The position numbers were made by a program, and so were the translations under genes. Positions 40,709 to 51,218 of a DNA stretch of 64,000 nt are shown here, piece by piece. The stretch comes from DATCMA01 sp036563645 (GTDB taxonomy: Bacteria; Actinomycetota; Actinomycetes; Mycobacteriales; Micromonosporaceae): assembly GCA_036563645.1 (NCBI GenBank), contig DATCMA010000049.1:43582-107581 (forward strand), read 5' to 3'. Positions within the stretch are counted from its first letter, which is position 1. Each line of letters opens with the position of its first letter. Under the pieces are notes generated by a model, which ran no database searches, had not been told where the DNA came from, and worked only from the letters and a program-made list of their open reading frames with translations.

Positions 40709-42378
40709 CCGGCATCGCCTCCGCCGTCCTGTGGAGGCGCAGGCGGCGGACTCAGCGGCGAACCGGACGAGGAGCCGGGCGGTGCGGACTCACCCGGCTG
40801 AGCGGACTGGCCGGGCCCCGGCGAGGCTGGCCAGGGACGCTCCGCCGGCCACGCGGGCTGCGCTGGTAGTCCCGGCTGTGCCGGCCAACCCGCGAGAGCA
40901 GGCCCTCCACTCCAGCCGGCGCTCGGCGGGCCGGGCCGGGTCGGCCCGCCGGCGCCAGGTGACGCCTGCGGCGGCCACGGGCCGGGGGTGGCCACGGGCG
41001 TCAACACGACGGGGATCGGCACGACGGGCTGGTCGGACGGCGTCACCGTCCGGCGTACCCCGTCGGGAAACAACACCTGGTACTGCCGGCCGTCCCACCA
41101 CGCGTCCGGGGTCTGGGGATCTCGACCGGTGAAGACCTGCCGGCAAGAGACGATCACATCGAGCAGCCGCCGCTCCTCCGCCGCGACCCGCGCCAACTCG
41201 TCGGGCCGGGTCTCCAGGCCACGCCGCAACCCGTCCCGGAGCAGCGCAAGCTTGGTCGCCGCGGCTTGGTACGTCCGCATCGCCCGTAGCCCCGCTTCTC
41301 CGGCGACCCGACGCGCCCACTGGCGCGCCGCGTGCCGCCGGCCGAGGGTGCCCAGCGCGGCGACCTCCGGCGGGGAGAGCCAGCCCGCCCGGACATAGTC
41401 GGGGAGGATGCGCTCGGTCAGGCGCCCTTCCCAAGCGCGCAGCCACACAGCGAGCCCCACCATGCCGAAGAAGATGGGGACCATCACGCCGATGTAGCCG
41501 TAGAGCAGGATCAGGACCTGTCCCGTCGCGGCGACGAGCGTGGGCATGAGGTTCCAGCTGCCGTGCAGCATCATCGCGACGAGCAGCCCGGTGGTAGGGG
41601 ACAGCCAGCGAACCCGCCGATCGGGCATCCGCGCGGCAATGCCCAGTCCGATGCCGGATGCCGCGGTGAACAGCGGGTGGGCGAAACCGGTGAACAAGAT
41701 GCGCACGATGAAGATCGCGAAGACGTTCTGCACACCAGTGGCCGGACCGTACTGCTCCACGCCGGCGGCGTAGCCATGCCCGCCGAGGTAGAGGATGTTC
41801 TCCACCATGGCGAAGCCGACCGCCGATAGGCCACAGTAGACGATTCCGTCCGTGATGCCGGACCACTCGCGACGGCGGAAGACGAACAGCAGGATGGGCC
41901 CGAGCGCCTTGGTCAACTCTTCGATGAACGGCGCGACCAGCACCGCCACCAACGCGTCCGACAGCCCCCAGCTCTCGAAGAGATCCGCCGCCCACCCGTT
42001 GACCTTCAGCGACGCGGCGGTGGAGACGAACGCCCCCCACGCGAAGCACAGCACCAGGTAGCGCATCGGCTCTGGCTCATAGCGGTCGAGCCAGAGGAAA
42101 CAGGCGACGAGCACCGGCACCGGCAGAATCGCCGCGACCAGACCCACCGCCAACGCCTGCGCGCCGAGGCTCTCCCCGAGCGTGAAGAGCATGAACACCG
42201 CGCAGGCCGCGATGAACACGATCACCCCGGCCATCACCAAGCCGCGGCGCACGGCCACACGCCGCTGCGGCACCGTCGCGGGCGTCCCCGACGCCGGGGG
42301 CGGCACCGACGGAGTGGCGTGCCCACCCGTGACGGGCGCCGGAGGATGCTCGTGTCCACCGGGCGGGATGTCGGCCAT
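40699..42378 (-). CDS. PrsW-family intramembrane metalloprotease
   Basis: A 559-residue membrane protein of the CPBP/PrsW family. Catalytic motifs are PFIEELTKALGP (E-E-x3-K), the FTGFAHPLFTA segment with His, and LHGSWN with the third-motif His; nine or so membrane spans. A Pro/Gly/Ala-rich cytosolic C-terminus of about 230 residues follows, with many Q-P-G/W-P repeats. PrsW cleaves anti-sigma factors in Bacillus; a regulator substrate here is unknown. The ATG at 42378 starts MADIPPG. Confidence 0.85.
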   Translation of the reverse strand: MADIPPGGHEHPPAPVTGGHATPSVPPPASGTPATVPQRRVAVRRGLVMAGVIVFIAACAVFMLFTLGESLGAQALAVGLVAAILPVPVLVACFLWLDRYEPEPMRYLVLCFAWGAFVSTAASLKVNGWAADLFESWGLSDALVAVLVAPFIEELTKALGPILLFVFRRREWSGITDGIVYCGLSAVGFAMVENILYLGGHGYAAGVEQYGPATGVQNVFAIFIVRILFTGFAHPLFTAASGIGLGIAARMPDRRVRWLSPTTGLLVAMMLHGSWNLMPTLVAATGQVLILLYGYIGVMVPIFFGMVGLAVWLRAWEGRLTERILPDYVRAGWLSPPEVAALGTLGRRHAARQWARRVAGEAGLRAMRTYQAAATKLALLRDGLRRGLETRPDELARVAAEERRLLDVIVSCRQVFTGRDPQTPDAWWDGRQYQVLFPDGVRRTVTPSDQPVVPIPVVLTPVATPGPWPPQASPGAGGPTRPGPPSAGWSGGPALAGWPAQPGLPAQPAWPAERPWPASPGPGQSAQPGESAPPGSSSGSPLSPPPAPPQDGGGDAGYR

Positions 42379-42473
42379 GGGGGACAGCCTAGCTGTCAGC
42401 CGCAGGGCGATCCCGCGAGCGCGCCGGCGCGGCCGCCGCGGAGACACCACCGATCGCTCCGGAGACTGGACCC

Positions 42474-43187
42474 ATGACGCAGCTCCTGGACCGATGGCGG
42501 GCCGCCATCACTGGGGTAGGCGCGACCGCCGACGAGGCGGCGGTGACCGCCGCCGGCGTCGCCCTGCTGGGGCGGTGGAGCGAACCGCACCGCCACTACC
42601 ACGATCTCTCCCACCTGGAGGCCGTGTTGTCCGTGGTGGACGCGCACGCCCACGTCGCCACCGCGCCGGACCGGGTGCGCCTCGCCGCGTGGTGGCACGA
42701 CGCGGTCTACGACCCGCGCGCCACGGGGGACGCCAACGAGCGGGCCAGCGCGGCCCTGGCGGAGCGCACGCTCCTCACGCTCGGCGCCCCACCGCAGACC
42801 GCGGCCGAGGTGGCGCGTTTGGTCCTGCTCACCGCCGGCCACGAGGTGGGTCGCGACGATCCGGACGGCGCGCTGCTCTGCGACGCTGACCTCGCGATCC
42901 TCGCCGCCGCCCCCCACGTCTACGACCAGTACGCCGCGGCCATCCGCCGCGAGTACGCCCACGTGCCGCCCGCCGACTTCCGGCGCGGGCGCGCCGCGGT
43001 CCTCCGGCACCTGCTCAATCTCCCCGCCCTCTACCGGATTCCGCGCCTCGCCGAGGCCTGGGAGGGATCCGCGCGCGCCAACCTCGCGAGGGAACTCGCC
43101 ACGCTGGAGGACAGCTCGGCGGAGCACGGCGACGCGCCTCAGGACGCCGTAGCCCCCGGGGACACCGCGGCGTCGGCGCACGGGTGA
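42474..43187 (+). CDS. HD-superfamily metal-dependent phosphohydrolase
   Basis: A 237-residue protein. HYHDLSHLEAVLSVVD (first His) and WWHDAVYDPRATGDANERAS (the H-D motif) resemble a large group of predicted HD-domain phosphohydrolases annotated from actinobacteria and yeast. A downstream CDADLAIL carries the last Asp of the site. Catalysis of nucleotide hydrolysis is inferred from the family; the substrate is unknown. It overlaps DUF4031 by 49 bp tail to tail. Confidence 0.83.
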   Translation: MTQLLDRWRAAITGVGATADEAAVTAAGVALLGRWSEPHRHYHDLSHLEAVLSVVDAHAHVATAPDRVRLAAWWHDAVYDPRATGDANERASAALAERTLLTLGAPPQTAAEVARLVLLTAGHEVGRDDPDGALLCDADLAILAAAPHVYDQYAAAIRREYAHVPPADFRRGRAAVLRHLLNLPALYRIPRLAEAWEGSARANLARELATLEDSSAEHGDAPQDAVAPGDTAASAHG

Positions 43188-43468
43188 GCCACGGACGACC
43201 GAGGACGGCCGTACAGGTGCTTGGGCCGCCGGAGACCTGAGGCGCGCAGCAGCCGCACGATCTCCCGGCTGGAGACGACGCGGGCACCCAGCCGCACCGC
43301 CATCGCGAATCGCTCCTCAGGCAGGTCGTAGTGGTCGCGATCGAAACCGCGGCGCGGCGCGCCGAGCCGCTCGGCGAAGGCGTGCAGCTCAGCGAGGGAG
43401 ACGTCGCTGATCAGGTGCGACCAGAGCCGCCCACGGGCGGGCCACGTAGGCGGGTCGACATAGATCAT
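43139..43468 (-). CDS. DUF4031 domain-containing protein
   Basis: A 109-residue protein. The family hallmarks are the start IYVDPPTWPARGRLWSHLISD, then LHAFAERLGAPRRGFDRDHYD and ARVVSSREIVRLLRASGLRR. DUF4031 proteins are short, often single-gene; their role is unknown, though His and Asp residues (WSHLISD, FDRDHYD) look like a metal site. The last 16 codons overlap the HD gene on the other strand. It is divergent from the FAD oxidase gene. Confidence 0.88.
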   Translation of the reverse strand: MIYVDPPTWPARGRLWSHLISDVSLAELHAFAERLGAPRRGFDRDHYDLPEERFAMAVRLGARVVSSREIVRLLRASGLRRPKHLYGRPRSSVAHPCADAAVSPGATAS

Positions 43469-43504
43469 GGCCGCCAGAATAGCCAGCGGGTTAGCCTGCG
43501 ACGC

Positions 43505-44899
43505 ATGTCAGATCTCATCGCGGAGTTGCGCGCGGCCCTCCCCGAGGGCACGGTGCTCTCCGATCCCGATCTACTCGCGACGTACCAGCGCGACGAGGCG
43601 GACTTCTGCGCCGCCGGCAAACCCGCGGTCGTCGTGCGGCCGCGCAGCACCGACGACGTCGTGACGGTCGTCAAGATCGCCGCCGCGCGAGGCGTACCTC
43701 TGGTGCCGCAGGGCGCCCGCACCGGCTTGGCGGGCGGTGCCAACGCGGTGGACGGGGCGATCGTGGTGTCGATGACGGCGATGAATCGGATCCTGGAGAT
43801 CGATCCGATCAACCGCATCGCGGTGGTGCAGCCCGGGGTGGTCAACGCCGACCTGTCCCGCGCGGTCGCCGCCCACGGTTTGAGCTATCCCCCGGACCCT
43901 GGGTCGTGGGAGTCGTCGACGATTGGGGGTAACGTCTCCACCAACGCCGGCGGCATGTGCTGCGTCAAGTACGGCGTCACCGCGGAGTACGTACTCGGCC
44001 TGGAGGTAGTGCTCGCCTCCGGTGAGGTCCTGCGCACCGGGCGCCGGACACCGAAGGGAGTCGCCGGCTACGACCTCACCCGGCTCTTCGTCGGCGCGGA
44101 AGGAACCCTCGGGATCATCACGGAGATCACTCTGGCGCTGCGACCGGCTCCCGAGGAGGCCCGCACGCTCGTCGCGCTCTTCCCCTCGGTCGTCTCCGCG
44201 GGCACCGCGGTGAGCCAGATCGCCGCGGCCGGGCTTACCCCAAGCCTGCTCGAGCTGCTCGACCAGACGCACCTCGTCGCGATCGAGGCGTACCGGCCGA
44301 TGGGGCTGCGCACCGACGCCAAGGCGATGCTGTTGGCGGCCGCCGACACCGGTTCCCGCGCGGCCGCGGAGGTCGAGCGGATCCGTCAGATCTGCGTCTC
44401 CGCCGGCGCCGACGAGGTCTACGCGGCCACGGACGCGACAGAGGCGGCGGAGCTGCTGCGGGCTCGCCGACTGGCGCACCCGGCGATGGAGCGCTTCGCG
44501 GCGGAGTCCTTCCCCACCGGCCAGGGCGGCCTCATCATCGACGACGTCGCGGTCCCGCGGACCGCGCTCGCGGCGCTCCTCGACGCGATCGAGAACGTCT
44601 CCGCCGAGTACGGCGTGTCGATCGGCGTGGTCGGGCACGCGGGGGACGGCAACCTCCACCCCAACATCGTGGTCGACCGGGCCGACCCGGCGAGCATGGC
44701 GCGAGGGCGGAAGGCGTTCGACGCGATCGTGCAGCTGGCGTTGTCTATGGGGGGCACCTGCACCGGGGAGCACGGCGTGGGCTTGCTCAAGCGGGACTGG
44801 CTGGCGCGGGAGATCGGCCCAGTCGGGATGCGCGTCCACCGAGCGATCAAAGCGGCGCTCGACCCCGCTGGCCTGATGAACCCGGGCAAGGTCTGCTAG
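43505..44899 (+). CDS. FAD-binding oxidase, GlcD/D-lactate dehydrogenase-like
   Basis: A 464-residue FAD-linked 2-hydroxyacid oxidase. The FAD_binding_4 domain has VVVRPRSTDDVVTVV, PQGARTGLAGGANAVDGAIV and SSTIGGNVSTNAGGM. FAD-oxidase C-terminal domain has HAGDGNLHPNIV and TGEHGVGLLKRDWL, ending ALDPAGLMNPGK. This fits glycolate oxidase subunit GlcD or D-lactate dehydrogenase; no GlcE/GlcF partner is nearby, so D-lactate or another D-2-hydroxyacid is more likely. The start is the ATG at 43505. Confidence 0.88.
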   Translation: MSDLIAELRAALPEGTVLSDPDLLATYQRDEADFCAAGKPAVVVRPRSTDDVVTVVKIAAARGVPLVPQGARTGLAGGANAVDGAIVVSMTAMNRILEIDPINRIAVVQPGVVNADLSRAVAAHGLSYPPDPGSWESSTIGGNVSTNAGGMCCVKYGVTAEYVLGLEVVLASGEVLRTGRRTPKGVAGYDLTRLFVGAEGTLGIITEITLALRPAPEEARTLVALFPSVVSAGTAVSQIAAAGLTPSLLELLDQTHLVAIEAYRPMGLRTDAKAMLLAAADTGSRAAAEVERIRQICVSAGADEVYAATDATEAAELLRARRLAHPAMERFAAESFPTGQGGLIIDDVAVPRTALAALLDAIENVSAEYGVSIGVVGHAGDGNLHPNIVVDRADPASMARGRKAFDAIVQLALSMGGTCTGEHGVGLLKRDWLAREIGPVGMRVHRAIKAALDPAGLMNPGKVC

Positions 44900-44926
44900 C
44901 CAGATCCGCTCGCGCGGCGAGGTCCG

Positions 44927-46729
44927 CTAGCCCGCGAAGGGCGAGCAGGGCGCCTGCTCGCGCACGTCGGGCGCGCCGAGTCGAGCCGCACCGGCGGTCG
45001 CGTCGTCGGGCATCCGCTGGGACTGCCGTTCGGCGGCGACCCGCGCCAGGTAGTTCTCGACTTCGCGGGCCCGGATCGCGGCGTCCCACCCGAGGACCGC
45101 GCCCATCACGTCCGCGGCGTGACGCGCCGACTCGGTGCCCCGGTGCGCCGTCTCGATCGCGATTCGGGTCCGCCGGGTCAGCACGTCTTCGAGGTGGAGC
45201 GCGCCCTCCGCCCGCGCGGCGTACGCGATCTCGACGGTGAGGTATTCGGGCGCGCCGACGACCGGCGCGGCCAGTGTGGGATCAGCGTCGATCATCCGCA
45301 GGAGGTGGACGGTCAGCGTGCCGTACCGCTCCAACAAGTGCTCCACCGCCCCCACCGGCATTCCGTAGCGGCGGGCGAGATCAGCGCGGTCCCGCCACAT
45401 GGCGGTGAACCCGTCCGCCCCCAGCAGTGGAAGGTCAGCTGTCCGGGATGGACGGTCGACGCCGAGCCGACGCGCCGCATGGTCCACCACGTCCGCGGCC
45501 ATCACGCGATAGGTGGTGAGCTTCCCTCCCGCCACCATGAGCAGCCCGAGCATCGGCTCGACGACGGCGTGTTCGCGGGATAGCTTCGCCGTGGACTCGG
45601 CGTTCCCGGCGAGTAGCGGGCGGAGCCCCACATAGACACCTTCGATGTCTGATGTGGACAGTGGGCGATCGAGTACGGTGTTGACCTGGGTCAACAGGTA
45701 GTCGATGTCCCGCGCGGAAGCCGCCGGGTGCCAGCGATCCCCCGCCCAGTCGGTGTCCGTCGTCCCGATGATCCAGTGGCCGCCCCACGGGATGACGAAG
45801 AGGACAGAGGTCGCGGTCCGCAGGATCAGCCCGGCCTCGCCGGTGATGGCGGACCGCGGCACCACCACGTGCACCCCTTTGGAGGCCCGCACCCGCAGCC
45901 CGGCACGCACCCCGACGTCGCCGAGCATCCGCGTCACGTCGTCGGTCCACACCCCCGTCGCCGCGATCACCGTACGGGCGCGAACCTCGAACTCCGCGTC
46001 GGGATCGCCAGGCGGCGCCTCCACGTCCCGCACCCGCGCCCCGATCACCTCGCGCGCCTTGCGCAGCAGCCCGACGACCCGCGCGCTGGTCACCATCGCC
46101 GCGCCGAGACTCGCCGCGGTCCGCGCCAGCGTCACCACCAGCCGCGCGTCGTCCACCTGCCCGTCGTAGTAGCGAATCGCGCCCGCGATCGCGTCGGGGC
46201 GCAGGCTCGGCACCAACCGACGGGCCGCGGCGCGGCTGAGGTGCCGGTGCAGCGGCATGCCGCGCCGGCGGCCGAGCAGCCCGGCGAACGCGTCGTACAT
46301 CGCCACCCCGGCGCCGTAGTAACCACGGCGCAGGGCCCGGGCCACCATGTCCCTCGGCCCGCGGCCAGCCGGCAGCGGCACGAGAAACGGCACCGGGCGC
46401 ACCAGGTGCGGGGCGAGCCGGGTGGCCAGCAGCCCGCGCTCAGTCAACGCCTCATGGACGAGAGGGAACTCCAGCTGCTCGAGGTAGCGCAGCCCGCCGT
46501 GGATCAGCTTGCTGGAGCGGCTGGAGGTGCCCGCGGCGTAGTCGCGCGCCTCGACCAGGGCGACCGACAGCCCGCGGGAGGCCGCGTCCACCGCCGCGCC
46601 CGTGCCGGTCACCCCACCGCCGATGATGAGGACGTCGAAGCGCTCACGGCGCAGCCGGCGGAGATCGGACGCCCGACGCTCGGGTGACAACGCGCTAGCG
46701 GCGTATCGGGACTGAGCGTGGTCGCGCAC
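44927..46729 (-). CDS. glpD: glycerol-3-phosphate dehydrogenase
   Basis: A 600-residue FAD-dependent, membrane-associated enzyme oxidising sn-glycerol-3-phosphate to DHAP. FDVLIIGGGVTGTGAAVDA is the FAD site near residue 30. SSRSSKLIHGGLRYLEQLEF is the GlpD substrate/FAD signature, PWGGHWIIGTTDTDW follows, and the C-terminal domain extends past residue 400 (LLGADGF, GMPVGAVEHLL). There is no neighbouring glpK or glpF. It is divergent from the subtilase gene with about 75 bp between starts; the TTCAT repeat lies in that gap. Confidence 0.93.
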   Translation of the reverse strand: MRDHAQSRYAASALSPERRASDLRRLRRERFDVLIIGGGVTGTGAAVDAASRGLSVALVEARDYAAGTSSRSSKLIHGGLRYLEQLEFPLVHEALTERGLLATRLAPHLVRPVPFLVPLPAGRGPRDMVARALRRGYYGAGVAMYDAFAGLLGRRRGMPLHRHLSRAAARRLVPSLRPDAIAGAIRYYDGQVDDARLVVTLARTAASLGAAMVTSARVVGLLRKAREVIGARVRDVEAPPGDPDAEFEVRARTVIAATGVWTDDVTRMLGDVGVRAGLRVRASKGVHVVVPRSAITGEAGLILRTATSVLFVIPWGGHWIIGTTDTDWAGDRWHPAASARDIDYLLTQVNTVLDRPLSTSDIEGVYVGLRPLLAGNAESTAKLSREHAVVEPMLGLLMVAGGKLTTYRVMAADVVDHAARRLGVDRPSRTADLPLLGADGFTAMWRDRADLARRYGMPVGAVEHLLERYGTLTVHLLRMIDADPTLAAPVVGAPEYLTVEIAYAARAEGALHLEDVLTRRTRIAIETAHRGTESARHAADVMGAVLGWDAAIRAREVENYLARVAAERQSQRMPDDATAGAARLGAPDVREQAPCSPFAG

Positions 46730-46778
46730 CGCTCCACGGTAGCCCGTATCGACGCAACCGAGGTCACGCCATTCATCA

Positions 46779-46800
46779 CTTTCATACTGCTTTCATACTG
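46779..46800 (+). repeat. tandem 11-bp repeat overlapping subtilase promoter
   Basis: CTTTCATACTG occurs twice in perfect tandem (46779-46789 and 46790-46800), with a third TTCAT at 46772-46776. Each unit contains CATACT, a -10-like hexamer. The second CATACT ends 6 bases before the ATG at 46806, a spacing suited to a leaderless transcript. It lies between divergent glpD and the subtilase gene. Confidence 0.6.
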
Positions 46801-46805
46801 TGGGC

Positions 46806-49256
46806 ATGCACGATCATCCACACGTGCCGGACGGGGGAACGCCGATCCCGTCACCCGAAATCCACGCGAGCGTCCCGCCAGGGTCCGCCCCGGTCGGGCT
46901 CGCCGCGGGTGGCCCACTGTTCCCTCCGCCCGGCCTAGCGCCCCCCACCCTGGCGCCCCGGCCGAATCCGTGGCCGGTCGTCGCCGCGGTCCTCATCGGC
47001 GTGGCCGGCGTGGCCGTCACCGTCGGCGGTCAGGTCGCCGCCTGGCTGGTGGAGCAGTTCCTGCTCGTCGCCGGTCTGACCTCACCGGCGTGGCTGGCGC
47101 CCGCGGCGAGCGCGATGAGCGCCGTGCTGCTCGGCGGCGCGGCCACCCTGCTCGCCACGCTGCCCCGATCCCCGGCCCTTCGGCAGACCGGGCGCGCGTG
47201 GGTGCTGAGCGCGGCGGCGCTCGCCGTGCTGTCCCTGCCCCGGGCGATACCCCTACCCCATCACGAGCTGTACCTGGTCACGGTGGCGGTGCTCGCCGGC
47301 CTAGCCGCGCTGCTCCTTCGCCGCCGGCGGCGCGACCCCGACCGCGCGTCGCCAGCCGCGATGGCGCTCGGCCTCGCCGCCGGGTGCGCCGTCCTCCTCC
47401 CCTGGCTGGGGCTCGGCGCGCTCGGGGGTGCCCTGGAGACCGTGCTGGCGATCGTCGCCGCGGTCGCCGTCGGTCTCCTCGCCGCCGCGATCCTCGACCA
47501 CCGGTTCTGGGCGGCGTTCACCTCCCCCTCAGGTTCGTCGACCGCCCGTCTCGTCCTGCTCGGCGGCAGCGTGGCCGGCGTGGCCTTGGCGGTGCTGGCG
47601 GGGGCGGTAGGCCACCGGGGCGCCCAACTCCCCGCGCTCCTCGTGCTGCCGGCGGCCGGATTCGCCGCTGCCGCTCTGGTCGCCCACCGCCGCAGCAGCG
47701 CGCCGGTCGGGGTCCTCGTCGCCACCGCGGCCGTCGGACCGCTCGCCTTCCTCGACCCCGAGGAAATCTCCCTCACGCTGCTCATGGAGCGCGACGTGCC
47801 CTTCTGGAGCGCGGTCGCGGCCGGGTTGGGGCTCGTCATCGCCCTGCTCGCGGGGGTCGTGCTCGCCCTCACCACACACCGGCAAGCGCCGCGGCGCGGG
47901 ATCGCCATCGGCGCCGCCGTGGCGACCCTGGCCTCCGGCGCTGCTGTCCACATCGGATTCGGTGTGCCTGGCCTCCACGGCGACCGACTCTTCGTCATCC
48001 TCAAGGAGCAAGCGGATCTCAGCACCGTGACCGGGCCACCCGGGCAAGCGGGACGCGACGCCCGGGCCCGCGAGGTCTACGGGCGCCTCGTCGCCCACGC
48101 GCGCGACACCCAAGCCGCGCTCCGCCGTGACCTGCGCCGGTTTCGGCTCCCGCACCGGCCGTACTACCTAATCAACGCGATTGAGGTGGAAGGAGGGCCG
48201 CTCGTCCGCGCGTGGCTCTCCCGCCGCCCAGACGTCGACCGGGTGCTGGTGAGCCAAGAAGCCCGTCCGCTGCCCGCCGCACCCCCCATAGCGCGCGGAT
48301 CACTGTCCGCTCCGGACAGTCCCACCGAGAACGTGACCATGCTCCACGCCGACCAGGTCTGGTCGAAGCTGGGCGTCACCGGCTCCGGCATCGTGATCGG
48401 CGCGTCGGACTCTGGCGTCGACGCTGCTCATCCCGCCCTGGCGAGCCGGTTCCGCGGCGGTGACGACTCGTGGTACGACCCGTGGAACCACACCCGCCAA
48501 CCGCAGGACCGCGATGGGCACGGCACCCACACCGTCGCTATCGCGGTCGGCACCGGCGGCGTCGGCATCGCCCCCGACGCGCAGTGGGTGGGCTGCGTCA
48601 ACCTGTATCGCAACCTCGGCAACCCCGCGCGCTACCTGGATTGCCTGCAGTTCATGTTGGCCCCGTTCCCGCCCGGTGGCGACCCGTTCACCGATGGCCG
48701 CCCGGAGCGTGCCCCACACATCCTGACCAACTCGTGGGGCTGCCCGCCCATCGAAGGGTGCGACCCCGAGGCGCTCGCACCCGCCACCGCAGCGCTCAAG
48801 GCCGCCGGCATCTTCGTGGTCGCCGCGGCCGGCAACACCGGTCCGTTCTGCGGCTCTGTGCAGGATCCCCCGGCGACCCACCCTGACGTGCTCACCGTCG
48901 GCGCGGTCGACCCCGCCGGGAAGGTCTCGGCCTTCTCCAGCCGTGGCCCCACCTCCGCCGGGGTGGTCAAGCCCGACGTCGTGGCCCCCGGGGAGGATGT
49001 GCTATCCGCGATGCCCGGTGGCGGGTACGCCAAGAAGAGCGGCACCTCGATGGCCGCTCCGCACGTGGCCGGTGTGGTGGCGCTGATGTGGTCGGCCGTG
49101 CCTGACCTGATCGGGGACGTCGACACGACCACGCGGCTCCTGCGGGAGACGGCGCGGCCCGTGCGGGGCGAGCAGGGCTGCGGCCAGCCGGAGAACCACG
49201 CGGGCGCCGGCCTCGTGGACGCCTACGCCGCGGTGCTCGCGGCGCGCCGCGGCTGA
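46806..49256 (+). CDS. S8 subtilisin-like protease with N-terminal membrane domain
   Basis: An 816-residue protein. After a Pro/His-rich start, about ten hydrophobic spans fill residues 55-390. The C-terminal half is a subtilase with Asp in GASDSGVDAAHP (near 532), His in DRDGHGTHTVAI (near 568), Asn in LTNSWGCPP and Ser in KKSGTSMAAPHVAGVVAL (near 744). All catalytic residues are present, so the protease is probably active and faces outside, held by the membrane domain. The ATG at 46806 (GTG at 46800 in frame) lacks a Shine-Dalgarno, consistent with leaderless translation. Confidence 0.88.
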   Translation: MHDHPHVPDGGTPIPSPEIHASVPPGSAPVGLAAGGPLFPPPGLAPPTLAPRPNPWPVVAAVLIGVAGVAVTVGGQVAAWLVEQFLLVAGLTSPAWLAPAASAMSAVLLGGAATLLATLPRSPALRQTGRAWVLSAAALAVLSLPRAIPLPHHELYLVTVAVLAGLAALLLRRRRRDPDRASPAAMALGLAAGCAVLLPWLGLGALGGALETVLAIVAAVAVGLLAAAILDHRFWAAFTSPSGSSTARLVLLGGSVAGVALAVLAGAVGHRGAQLPALLVLPAAGFAAAALVAHRRSSAPVGVLVATAAVGPLAFLDPEEISLTLLMERDVPFWSAVAAGLGLVIALLAGVVLALTTHRQAPRRGIAIGAAVATLASGAAVHIGFGVPGLHGDRLFVILKEQADLSTVTGPPGQAGRDARAREVYGRLVAHARDTQAALRRDLRRFRLPHRPYYLINAIEVEGGPLVRAWLSRRPDVDRVLVSQEARPLPAAPPIARGSLSAPDSPTENVTMLHADQVWSKLGVTGSGIVIGASDSGVDAAHPALASRFRGGDDSWYDPWNHTRQPQDRDGHGTHTVAIAVGTGGVGIAPDAQWVGCVNLYRNLGNPARYLDCLQFMLAPFPPGGDPFTDGRPERAPHILTNSWGCPPIEGCDPEALAPATAALKAAGIFVVAAAGNTGPFCGSVQDPPATHPDVLTVGAVDPAGKVSAFSSRGPTSAGVVKPDVVAPGEDVLSAMPGGGYAKKSGTSMAAPHVAGVVALMWSAVPDLIGDVDTTTRLLRETARPVRGEQGCGQPENHAGAGLVDAYAAVLAARRG

Positions 49257-49277
49257 CCGGCTGCCGGCACATCGGCT

Positions 49278-49301
49278 GTCGACACAAAAGTCGACACAAA
49301 A
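49278..49301. repeat. 12-bp perfect tandem repeat
   Basis: GTCGACACAAAA is repeated head to tail at 49278-49289 and 49290-49301 in the gap between the convergent subtilase and groEL genes. The repeat leads directly into the terminator hairpin. Its A-runs supply the T-tract of the groEL transcript end. Confidence 0.7.
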
Positions 49302-49302
49302 G

Positions 49303-49336
49303 GAAAGGGCGGACCGCTGACGCGGCCCGCCCTTTC
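49303..49336. terminator. bidirectional terminator between subtilase and groEL
   Basis: GAAAGGGCGG and CCGCCCTTTC pair perfectly, extended by CCGC/GCGG past a single mismatch, with a TGAC loop. On the minus strand it is followed by CTTTTGTG, a T-rich end. It serves groEL and probably the subtilase gene. Confidence 0.85.
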
Positions 49337-49349
49337 GGACGTCTTGGAC

Positions 49350-50969
<1,620 letters not shown>

Positions 50970-51156
50970 ACGGCGTTGTCCTCCTGGACGCTCGCGGCAC
51001 TGGCCCTGTCGGCCGGGTGCCGCCTGCCTTACGCACCTTCGGACGTCACTGTCCTCCTGACAGTGACCCCGCCGGCCGGGCCGGATAGCCCGCGACGACC
51101 GGCCTGAGCTGCTCACTCACACGGAGTCCGCAGCTGTGGCCCCACCGCCCCGACCA

Positions 51157-51183
51157 TTGGCACTCACAGGCTGCGAGTGCCAA
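51157..51183. promoter_or_regulatory. CIRCE element 1 (HrcA operator)
   Basis: TTGGCACTC-N9-GAGTGCCAA is a perfect 9-bp inverted repeat with the 9-base spacer of CIRCE. It differs from the canonical TTAGCACTC only at the third base, compensated in the other arm. It lies downstream of the groEL -10, in the leader. Confidence 0.92.
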
Positions 51184-51188
51184 CCACT

Positions 51189-51217
51189 TGTTTAGCACTC
51201 TGCCCTGTCGAGTGCAA
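51189..51217 (-). promoter_or_regulatory. groEL promoter
   Basis: On the minus strand TTGCAC (51217-51212) and TAAACA (51194-51189) are separated by 17 bp, a good vegetative -35/-10 pair. Both hexamers overlap the second CIRCE, so HrcA binding would block RNA polymerase. Confidence 0.78.
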
Positions 51218-51218
51218 C
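51192..51218. promoter_or_regulatory. CIRCE element 2 (HrcA operator)
   Basis: TTAGCACTC-N9-GAGTGCAAC: the left arm is the exact CIRCE consensus, the right arm matches in GAGTGC and diverges in the last bases. It is 35 bp from element 1, centre to centre, and overlaps the groEL promoter. Confidence 0.88.
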
